From positions 45,624,226-45,688,225 of the forward strand of contig NC_059471.1 in assembly GCF_018139145.2 (NCBI RefSeq): a stretch of 64,000 nt of DNA, written 5' to 3'. Source of the DNA: Gymnogyps californianus. Taxonomy: Eukaryota; Chordata; Aves; Accipitriformes; Cathartidae. Below are positions 50,201-62,200 of the stretch, in pieces (the stretch's first letter is position 1; every line of letters begins with the position of its first letter). The notes under the pieces are model-generated. The model was not told the DNA's origin. It did not search any database and saw nothing but the letters and a program-made list of their open reading frames with translations. A program made the translations under genes and the position numbers.

Positions 50201-53200
50201 ATAAAAAAAGAGCAAAGGATAACTTGGAAGTTTCTCACTAGCTTTAAAAACACACACTTTTGGCAGTTTAAGAAGGGCTTTTTGGTTCAGAAAAACCAAC
50301 AACAGAAGAGGTTAGTGCAGCATGGGCTGGAAGAAATCTGTTCATGAGGTCAAACAGAGGTTATATTTATTTTTCTGAGGTACCTCATTAGGAAGCCACA
50401 GCCTGTTTTCAGTTCAAACCTGACAAAAATAAGATCAGTCCAGCAAAACAAACAAGTGAAAAAGTGACATTCCTCTGGGACTAAGTGAAGTCATAGCACA
50501 GAACCAGCATGTTTCCCTATGGTGATTAGTGAGCAGCTACTCCTTCAGGTAGCTTAAAATGTCACTTGATGCTATTTACCTAGCTAAGAAGCCACCCACT
50601 TAAAGTGTTCCTAGATATCTGGTTACTACATACTTACTTCTAATTTTGCTAAGATTAAGGCTGCGCAAGCCTCTCCCCCCCATATACTGACTTTTACTTT
50701 TTACTTAAATCTCTTTATCTACAAAAAGATGCTGAATGCCAACTTTAAAAAAAACCCTGAAGTTCTTTCCTGGTCTCTTTGTAACAAAATGCACTTTAAA
50801 ATAAAGATGATAAGTCAAGCATAATTAGCATCCCATTACGTCAATACCACATGATTTGCAGCTGGCTTAAGGAGGGGAAAACCCACCACACCAACAGGTA
50901 TTTGGTGCCTAAATACCTTTAGGAATTAGCCACAATCCATTAGGTTTGTTGTAATAGCCTGATGAAGAATAAGAACTATCGAAACAGTCATTGTATAACA
51001 CATGTATGCACATAACGCACAGTATACATGCACAGAGATACTCATCGTATATACCTGCTTTAACTAAATAATCAGTGGTTGAGCTGCACTGTAAATTATT
51101 TTTCTCGGTCTTGCATTGTGTAACCTTTAAATGGACCTGCAAGGGTGAACCCCTATGTGTATCATGATTCACTACAACATACTGCTGTTCCTGATCTATT
51201 CCAGTTTCAGGTTAAAGATGAGACAAGCTTCCTCACAACAGCAAGTCTGCTTCATAAACAGCAAACTTAAAATGGCCCTAATCCAGATTCGGGTGTGCAC
51301 TTCTCTTGAACTCAATCATGGACTGTGTAGATCCTTATACTACAACATGCAGCATGTCACAGTGGCCCTGGTGAGAAGGAACATACTATATCAAAACCAA
51401 CAATATATAAGCAATTTCCCTTCAGAGACTCTTCAACTTAAGCAGTGCATTTCGTCTAAATGATTTTTCCTTGACGTGATCAGAGTGCTAGTGTGTGCGT
51501 ATATGGCAGGGCTGCTTTACTGGGTTATTCCCAGTGATGTATGCCCGTTCCACAACCACTGCAGGGTTAGTGACCCACCGTCAGAGCTGGATCACTTTCC
51601 AGTCACATGTCCTTTAGATGTGGAAAAGAAATCAGACTCAGCACAGGCATGACTGTAGCTGTCACCATTTGATGATATTCCAGAGTGCTGAAATTATTCA
51701 GATCTGACAGTCATCACCCTCTTTTGTGTGCGCGCTCTCTCTCTCTCCATATTCAGACCAAGTCCCTAGTGTGTAAAACTTGCTACACAACATAGGTCAG
51801 ATTTGACCAGGAGATTTTTAATGCTAGCTTCAGTCCTGGATCAAATTCACGCCTAACCTTATGTTCTAAGGATTCTCCCTGGCAAATAATATTTTGCCTC
51901 CTTTATAGGGAACATCTGTGGCATCCTACATTTGTAAGTTACTTTATGACATGCCCATATAAGCTGCAGGACAAGTGCAACTTAGGCCTTGATTAGCATG
52001 GTGCTTTTAAACTTACTAGCAGAAGAAACTTAATTTCACTGCTCCAAATTATATTTAGACCTCACCATCCAGTATCCACAGCTCATCACACTTTTTCTGT
52101 AATGACATACTGGATCCCAGGTACCCAGCCTTCTTCAGTTACTCCTCTATATGCCTCTTCTGTGCTTTCAGGACTCTCCCGACTGAGCAGGGGACACTAA
52201 GCAAAACTTGCAATTCAGACTACTTCTTTATAAGAGAGTTCCAGTAATTATCTGCATTTCCACATCATATCTGGCTAGCAACACTGAAATGAAGAACTCC
52301 TCACTTTTTAAGTCTATTGCTTTTTTTTTTTTCCCCTGCAAAAGGACAACTTTGTTACTACTTTCTCAAGATTCTTAGTGACCAATATGAGCAATTTTAG
52401 CTATGAGAGGTAAGGCCTTACTTCTCAGAACAGAAAGATTTCCAGTTTATGCAGGCACATTTATTCACACTTTCAAAAAAAGATAACATGTCTCTTTATG
52501 TGATCATGCAACCATCCTGATTAACTTTTTTTATTCTGAAGCAACACATCTGATAATGCTCAGCTAACTCACTTGCCAACTACCATGAACGTTCATTATT
52601 CAGAAATTTGCCTTTTTTTCCCTCTGTATGTGTGGCCTTACCATAAACTTTCTAGCACAGTTAAGTCACAATCAACCCAGCTGTAACTCTCAGATTTCAC
52701 AATAGGGATATCACTTCATTAAGTATTTATCAGACTGAGGCCAAAAAACAACAAAAAAAAATCTGATAGGTCTTTACTGTCAAGGATATCTGGGATTGCT
52801 GCTGACAATGAGTTGTTAGTCTTACCCTTGAGAAGATATTTTCCAGAGAGCTAGTCAAGGATTTCTTGGCCTTGTTTTTCAGAATGTCAAGTTTAAACCT
52901 GCCACCACTGGTGGTGCTTTCTGGAATCACACTGTTAGAAACGGTCTGTTGAAATGAGCAAGGACACAATTCAGCTTTGGCAATTCTTTTTGCAATTGCA
53001 GACCTCCAAAGGCTAGAGCCGAACCAAGTTACATAATAAACAACACACCGTTGGCCTTTATTAAAAAAAACACCACAAACAAAAAAAACAAAATAAAAAA
53101 CCCACTTCCCCAAAACCACAAATCCACAAAAAAAACACAGTTTAAGGCACATTCCATCCCTAAAGACTATCTTGTAAAAGCATATCAATTTAACAATACT

Positions 53201-56200
53201 CTTACCCATTCCTTTGCTAGATAAGTTCGTAGTTTAAACTGAAACCAATGCCCTCTTCATCCCTATTCTCCCTAGAAATAACTGTTTGGGAGTGGGGATC
53301 AGGGAGGAAGGAAAAGGACAGAAGAGGTATCCTCACACTGTAAGGAAATCTAGACCTAAAAACTAATTGGTTGTCTTTCTTCCCTCCCCTTCCTGCCCCC
53401 CAAACTTAAAAAAAACAAGCATGCCACTATAAATCAAATCAAATTACTTCTCTTTCACAGTCCTCTCAATTACAATACCCAGCTTCAGCTATCCCTGATG
53501 AACTCTAGCAGTGGCCCTGCTAGTATTCAAGGTTGCATTTTAATAGGGTGGGAGGAGGGAGAGGAATAATACAAAAATAAGCTTTACCGATGGTGCTTCA
53601 CCAATGTGAATGTGCGTTTTCTGCTTAGTTTCACAGAGTTGGCGTAGATGTAAGATCACAAGTTCATTTTCCTCCTGGTCATTGTCAGGCTTCATTTTCT
53701 GTCAGTAACAGCAAAGAAAAGAAAAAAGGTTGCCTTTCAAGTCATCATTTGCTTATTTTCCTTTCCACAGGTATGCATTCTTTGAAATTAATATACTGAT
53801 ACGCCAGATGCCAGAGTGCACTATTAGTATGTCAAATTGCACTACTGTTTGTATGCCTTCATATTCCTGAGCAAAATAGACCAAAACTTTCTGTATGGAA
53901 AATGTTACAGGCTGTGGAGAGGAGGGAGCCTTAGGCCAACACATTTTGTTTTCTATGGTCGTCTGCCATTGTGTAGCCTTATAAATGGAATAAGGAACCC
54001 CGGAAAACCAAACAGCCACTTCCTTCTTTGGGCAGCTAGAGAAGAGCGTAGCCTTTGGAAGCCTAAATTATTGCATACTTCATCCACTTGAGTACACTGG
54101 CTTACACCAGAATCTTGCCTCAGAATAAGTCAAAAAAGACAACTTCTGAAAATGCCAGACACATTCCTGATACCTGCATGTCTCACCTGTTCTCAACTCA
54201 CTCTCACATCACTTTCAAGTAGGGAAATGTGTTTATAGATGAAGAACTAAGCTCAGAAAAAAAATACTCTGGATATGAACACAGAGCATCTCAACAGACT
54301 TGGGAATCAAAACTTTTCCGATAGCAGTATATCACATGAGGTTAGGTTGGAGCATGCTATTTCACTACGATGTTTGGTGGAAAAATAGTAAATTCTCGAT
54401 CAACTACGTAACAAACCAAACATAATCAAAAGCAAAAATGTCTAGTCCATTTTATCATGGCCTTCTTCAAATTTGAAAGAACAGCTTCTAATGTATTACC
54501 TGAACACGTTCAAAAATGTCTGCTTGCTCATTATCAGTTAGTGACGACAGATGTCTCTGAATTACAAGTTTGGCTCTTGGTGGATACAGTCCTGAGAAAA
54601 GAAAGGAACATTAAAGCTTCTAGATTCTCAAACGATCTCTCAAAAAACTTTTGAAAAAAGTGATAGTAGATGATAAAAGCCTGCATTTGAGTTTATACAA
54701 GTTTAATGTATGACAGTTGTATATCTGCAGTATACATGATACAAAATACTTCAGTTTTTGCTAGACCACGTGGTTTTGTCTCCTTTCTTTAGCAGTAAAA
54801 ATAGAACTAGCAGCAGCTAAGTGGCTGGCTCCTGTGTAAAAGGTTGTGCTCCCTACCCCACTGGTGTCTTCTGTCCTAGTACCAAGAGATCACTGACAGC
54901 TGGAAGCCTGACAACTGTATGGGAGAGGAGGAAGAGAGGAACAGATCAGGGATATGACTGGAGAGATACTCAATGCACAGGACACTCAGAAGTTTTCAGA
55001 TGCTTTTAACTGAAAAATTTAGATGCATTTCTACACAAGGAAAGAGTAGGGTACAGGTCATACCAGAGAACTGAAGACACTTTTAAAAGCAAGAACTTTT
55101 AAAAGCTGTAAGAAAAAGGAAAGAATTTCTGATGTTCGATAAAGCACACATTTGCTCACAGAGTTTGTTCTAGGAAGCTACAAAAGCCATGGGGGAAAAT
55201 AAAACCCCCGAATCAGATGAAGATATATGGTTTTTCCATCCAAGGTAGGTATCACTCATAAAAAATTGCCATCAGAACAGATAAAGAGTTTTCCAAAGTC
55301 ATGAAGCTCTAGGTTTGATTATGATAAACTTCTAGACTCTAAACAAAGCAGAGGGATAAAAACAATGGGACACTAAAATAAGTTCTCCAGTCACTAAGTA
55401 CAAAGTTTATGAAACTACTATTATGGTACTCAAGTTGTTGCCCTAGAAGAGATTTTATTTTGATACTGGATACTCATCCCAGGCTTGCAAGTACCTGTGT
55501 TCAAGATACTTACACTGCCTTATACAGCAGCCTCTATAGTTTTTCATTTACAGAAGACTTTCCCAGTTAAGCTTTATCACTTCTGAATATCTGTTGTTAA
55601 ACCCAGAAAATACCAGTCACAACCTAACAGAATTTCACTCCACTAAGATTTTATACTTTGCTTTTCATCCACCAGAGGGAGGTAAGTAGCAATAGTGACT
55701 TTTAATGAATGGGAGAACTGGCGATTACCGGCACCATCATCACCAGACCAGAAGATACAAGACTACTGTAACATACTTGCTTTTTTTGCATACAGCACTT
55801 CGCAAGGAGACATAGTGGAGTAACTATAAAAATAGGATCCTGCTACTAACTTTTTTTTTTTTTTAAATTCTATCTTGTAAGATTTTTTGCATGTGTTCTG
55901 GCATACCTCACTTCCAGAGAAACTACAAAGGTTTGTCTATTCATATTTGAAGCCAGGTAGTTGCCTTAACTTTCTTTATTAGATATTAATCTCCTAACTT
56001 AATCATTTATTTCCCCCATAATAGAGCTAGGTTTTGAAGTGTGTAAGAGAATAAACACAAAGAAGGAAAAAATAACCCCACACAGGAAAGAATGAACACA
56101 CAAGAAAACAAGACCCTTTTTGATCACAACTGTCTTTTTACGACCCATTTTGAAAGCATGCACCTTCAGAAAAAAAAACCAAATGGAAGGTGAACTGGTG

Positions 56201-59200
56201 GGGTTTTCTGCTCTGCTAAACATTTAAGAGAGGTATGATGATGAAAGAGTATGTATTTAACAGAAGCTATACTATATTCAGTTGCAATATCATTACTTCT
56301 ATCACCTCCACTTGATTACAGAGAGTGCAAAGCGATGGTAAGAATTGCTTACTGGGATACTTTTCCCTCTGTTCTTACATAATTTAAGTTGAAAGCGCAT
56401 GGTTAACGTAATTAAAATTCTTCTAGAATAATCAGAAAAACACAATTAGAAAATAAACTCAGCTGCTACCTTCAATTCTTTCACAAAGTTTGTGCAATGA
56501 ATGCATAGGGCAGGCCTCACACAGTTTAATCTGCGTCTTGGCATTTTGCAGAGCTGCAGCAGTGCTAAAGGCTTGTTTCAGGGTAAGCATTACCTCATCA
56601 ACCTATAGGGGAAGGAGGGAAAAGACAGTATATAAACAAAAATGCATGCCATATACATCAAATTAGATTTATAAATCACGATAGACAGGTGCTTTACAAC
56701 CAAAAAAAACCCCATCTGCTGTCTTCTAAAGAGATCAAGGTTGTATTCCCAGCTTTCTGCCTTTTCTGTGGATGCTCATCATCTTCAAGTTCAGCTAGAC
56801 AGCGTAATTTTGAGTATCTAACTGCAGCTACTCAAGTGGACTGGGCAAGCAGCTGCTGTTTTAAGAAGCTTCAAGTGGGAATTTTTGGCTTGAATATATG
56901 CTGGCTAAATAAAAAGCATTTATTTCTTTTTCTTTAGCTTCAAGTTTCTCCTGTAAACTGCACATGCTCCCTCTCAATGACTGTCCTCCCATCACTGTAC
57001 CATTTTAGCACAAAACCCCACAGACCCATCCTGCTGACAGACAGGAGCTTCCCACAGCAGTTCACTTTTCTCCAGGCTACTAGACTGGCTACCAGCTTCA
57101 TTACAATCACTAACTTATCTCTAAGTACTGCCAGCTTGCCTTGCAGTCTGCCCTGGTCTTTCCTCTGCCACTACCAAATACAGCAGTGCTATATTCCCAC
57201 ATACCAGCACTGGAAAAGCTGAACTTTTGTGTAAGAAAGGTCAAGGTGACAGTGTTTCTCCATCCTCATTCAAATACGCTCCCAGACCTTATATACAAAG
57301 CTCTTGGAGTTCCCCTGTCTGTATTTTAGGGGAATACAATGCTTATTAAAAGCTGTTAATACTTGAGTCTTCGCATTAGCATGGAAAGGAGACAACAGCT
57401 TGATGACAATCTTAGGAAAGAAATCAGTACTCCAGAATCAAGTTCTTGCTCTTACCTGTTGCTTTTTTTATAAGCAGGAAGAAGAAAGCTGAAATATTTG
57501 AGGCCAAAATCATACAGTCTAACACTGAAAACATACAGACTTTTTTGAGGGTCTGCCACTTGGGAAAATAAATAAATAAATGGCACCTGAATGTGGACAT
57601 TTGAACTAGTTTGTGTCCTGATATGTTTAGGGTTTGTTTATTTTTTTATTTATTAAAACCCACAGTTTTAAGCACTGCCAGTAATTTCTGGATGCTCTCT
57701 CTTCTTACCAGTAAAGCAGGGCATTGAACAATGAATATCCGTCTTGCAACACAGATTGATAATTTTTTAGTTGGCAACAATGCCTCTCAAATGGAAGATC
57801 TACAGAACAGTGCTAAGCATATGCATTATGACTACACTAACATCATGAGAACTGTAGCACAGACTGTAGCTAGGTTTAGAGCAAATATACACAAGCCTAC
57901 CAACATAGCCTGCCTGGCAGCACAGAATCTGGAAAGCATTAGGTTTTACAGCTCTGCCCTGTCACACTCAAACTGCCACTGGGGACCAAGTGATTGCATC
58001 TGAAAGTAGCTCAGGAATGTTCACTTCATATTGCAACGTGGGCATACCCACACATATCAGTACTAGAATATGTAAAGACGTTCATAAATACGTGGTTTCT
58101 TTATACACCACATTTTAAGTCTTTCAATTATGCATGGTCAGATTTATCAATAGGTCAGATGTAACATTTTCTGTTAGTACAGAGATAGAGCTGATTTCAT
58201 AACAAGCTCTCATTTTGATAAAAGTACAGCCTCTGCTACCATTGTACATCTAGGGCTGTTAGCTGTTTGAAGTTTTATTGATGTAAATCTATTCACTCTC
58301 AAGCTAGTCAATGGATTAACAAATTACATTTTCAGCTAGCTAGAAGAGTGATTTTTAAGTTTAGCTGAAAAAGGGTTAGCAGCTGTTAGCGCAGCCATCA
58401 GGAACAAACATGTTTCAGAACAGAAACCAACTTCTTTTAAAGTGTCAGAGCTTTAAAATAAAAATGTAGTAGCCAAAATGATTTCCTGTATGCACCTTAC
58501 ATTATTAAGCTACCTGCATCAGTTAAATCACTGGCACCTGGAACTTCAATTGATTGATACATACTTTATCAAATGTCCAATGGACTTTTTCATAGTTACA
58601 CACATCCACACATATTATGGTTTTCTTCTTCTCTGATCAGATGCTGCTATTTTCTTCTCCTGAGGAACAAAACAGACTACAGGGAAAATGCTAAAGCCAC
58701 ATGCAGGCTAAAGACACATGCAGGATCAGCCAGTAGTTTAAACCCTACCCTGAGAAGTATGTTTGGGTTTTATCATCAGCTTTGTTACTGATTCAATACA
58801 TGTAATTACATGTTTAATGGGGAACCAAGTGTCTCAACAATTAGAAATGCAAGAGTTACAACCAAATACAGAGCCCAAATATGCTCACAGTCTGCATGTG
58901 TGAACTCATCCATCTGGATTTTTTCTATTTGTTATTGATATATGCATCAGCAGAGTAGCAGGATATGGCTATATATGAACAGAATGTATGCATTTCCTAT
59001 TGCATATTTTCATATTCACAACTGAGGTCCCACACCTGAGAAGACATAACCACTGAGGCTCAGCTGACACAGCAGAATAACAAGGACTCCCATGGTTTAG
59101 GAAAGGCCTCAGATATCCTCCGATGGAAAAGTTAGGATCATTAATAAATACTCACCAGAGACTCACTTGCACACTGGAACACATAGCAAACATACTGGCT

Positions 59201-62200
59201 TAACCCAGGCTCAACAGATTCCCGGCAAATGAAACCAAAGTGATCAACATGTTTTATACCCTAAAAGAGTTTAAAAACAGCATTAGTGGACTATTTTATA
59301 AACAGGTTTAGTTTCAAAGTGATCCTAAAAATAGTTACCAGACTCTAACACTTGCCAATACAAAAATTCGAGAAACTGTAAATGCATACCCCTAATGATC
59401 TATGTTACTACTACAACAGTTATCTTTTAAATTGCTTTTTTACATTTAAAAGTTACATAAAGCTCTTTACACAATCAAAACAAGTTATATAGCAGTAGAC
59501 CTGGACCTGAATTTCTTCCATTAGGAAAACTGGATTTTCAGGGAAGCGAACTAAAGAGTCCTAGGTTGTATTTGGAATTGCCTCTGCAGTGAAAACTTGA
59601 TGTAATGAGCCCCCGCTAAAACATGGGACTGGAGTAGCATCAAAGTAGCAACAGATCTTCGCTTTCCTGTAACACAAGTTAGGACTACACCAAAAAGAGC
59701 AGGGAATGAGTGGTGGCATGCAGAATTCCAACCAAATTCTTAAATAAATTCTTTGAGGCTGAGTTACATACCAGAAGTTTCAAGACTTACTACACGTTAC
59801 TACTGATGTTTTCTTTCAAGATCCTAGTCTAACTGCTTGACAGGGAACGTTGCCTTGCTAAAAACAGCACTGAGAAGATCAAAGAGAGCTGCTTCCTAAG
59901 AAGCACTATATTCCCAGTCTCAATTCATGGAACATGACTCACTATTGTTAAAGCTTTTGCCAATGTTTTTATCATCTGAGTATGGTAATAGTAGATTTTC
60001 TCCAAAAGAAAGCCTAATCCCTCAAGTTCAAATACAACAGAAAGCAGAACTCGGTTGCTTGGATCCATCTCCAAAGAAAACACCTATATCATAAAAGAGG
60101 GGAGGAGGCAAAACAACTTGCTTGTCACTACAGAAAACACTCTAGACAAAATTGGTAATGCCGTACGTGACAGACTGAACATATTGTCACTACACGCTGT
60201 AGTTTTTAAAAACAAAATTCCAAAAGTTACATTTGTGCTACTTAAACAAAACTTAACAAAGGTGCAGAGGGCATCTAAGATGGCACAAATGGCATTAGTT
60301 TACCATAGTCCACACTAATCCTGACTTAATTGAACTTGTTTTCCTGTGACACATGAAGTCTTCAAAAGTATAAAATGAAAAAGAACAGATGTATACACAT
60401 ATGTTGATCTATATAACAGTGAAGTGTTGCCCTCTGTTTTGCAAGGAAACCACATTTACTTAAGGTGGTTCAGTGAGATACCAGCTCCCTCACTGCTGAC
60501 AGTGCCTGAACAAGTCTTCTGCTGTCTGATTTCTCAGTCTCCACAGTAGAACATTTGTGGGGGAGATGGATGTGACACTTGCACCACTGAAGCATAAATA
60601 GCACAGTACGTTCCTCAATTAACAGTACCTCCATCACATTTGTTTAAGAGGGTGGCCGGACTTGTCATGCCAAAAGAGCAAAGTTTTTTGTTTTTCTGGG
60701 TTCCCTCAAGGTCAGCAAGGCTGCAACAAGAAAACTTCTACAGCTGTCTGACACCTGAGCTTAGACAGCACACACAGGGGTTTATCATCAATTATATTTG
60801 CTGCTTTGACAATTATATGGAGTGCAGATAATGAATTGAATGCAGCAGATCAACCATACTTAAGATATAGAATAAAATACCTTTATTAGACCAGACTAAA
60901 AGAATCCAGAATGCAAGCTGAAGAGAACATCTCCTTTTCATCGTTTGTAAAGCTTAGAAGAACAAACATTCCTAAGCTGCAGTCTCACAATACGCAGTAA
61001 ATCACTGCCCTATAAATCCGTAACAGAGAAGCCCTGTGGCTAGCACCAAGTTCTTAAAAGAAGTACTGATGAGGTTTATGCAACCAAATCCTTAGTCTTG
61101 AACAAATTAATGTTTCATTTCTATTGAACATAGAAAAAAACCCTGACTTCTCTAAAGTAGCCGTTCTGCATTAAAAAAAAAAAAACCAAAAACCCCACAG
61201 TATTGTTAGTGCCTGTTTGAGTTATTCAAGCATGCAAAATAACAAAAGCTTTGCTCTAAATGAAAGTGAACAGGTGGAGTGAAAAACTCCACCTCCAAAG
61301 CCCAACACACAACATTACCTAACACTATTTACTGTACATAGTTATTTTACTGAAGGAAAGCTAGACCCTGAAGGTCTGCCGTGGTCTTGCTGGTCTCCAC
61401 CACACTTTAAAGTCAGGAGACCAAAGGCTGTCCCTGCTTAAGACTGTTTTGTTTGACTATTATCAGTATGTATATGCAACCCAGGAGACCAGCACGTAAA
61501 GTTGAAGTGTCACTTTTATTCAGCTCAGTACATCCACAAAGCAGGAGAAGACTTAAACCATCTGCAAATTCTGCTTTCCACACCACTGCTTTAAGAATCT
61601 CTTTGATGTGTATTTATTATAAACCTATTAATACATCATTGTTTGATTATACTGTCCCATTCTATATATGCACTTGCCTTTTTTCTCTACCAAGAACAAT
61701 ACAAATTGTAGTTAAACAGCAGAGTCGACTTAAGGGCCTGGACCTTTAGTTGGCAGCTCAAGACTCCACTTGAGTTACAAGTGCTGACCAGTTCTTAATT
61801 TGAATTAGCATTGGTAGCACAGTCATGTAAGAGCAGATTTGTTATTAGCATTAAAATGAAAGCACTTGGGGGTGAAATATGGGTTTAGACCATGCCAGGA
61901 AGTGTACTTTAAACTAGAATAATGATGTTTAAGGAGGCCTGAAGTGATGCATGTGCATGGCAAATGAAAGAAGGCAATAAAATAAGACCTCAAAACAGAA
62001 AGTGCCAGAAGTAACAGGTGCTGAACAGCAGCAAAATAGAAAGGTGAATCCCTCAGCCCTGGCATTTAACTTTATAAGACACATTTATTTATTGCTGGAC
62101 ATAGCTAGGTTCACCTATTGCCATATTCTCCAGAAGAAATGACGCAGGTGAACTGCATTTTTTCTGGAAAGCTGATCTGATGCTCTCCTCCTCTCATTCC

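Noticed and set aside
52730..53209. 159-codon minus-strand ORF
   Set aside because: Only the 40 codons at 52826-52945 are exon F. The rest is intron read-through on both sides, as shown by the splice borders and loss of homology.
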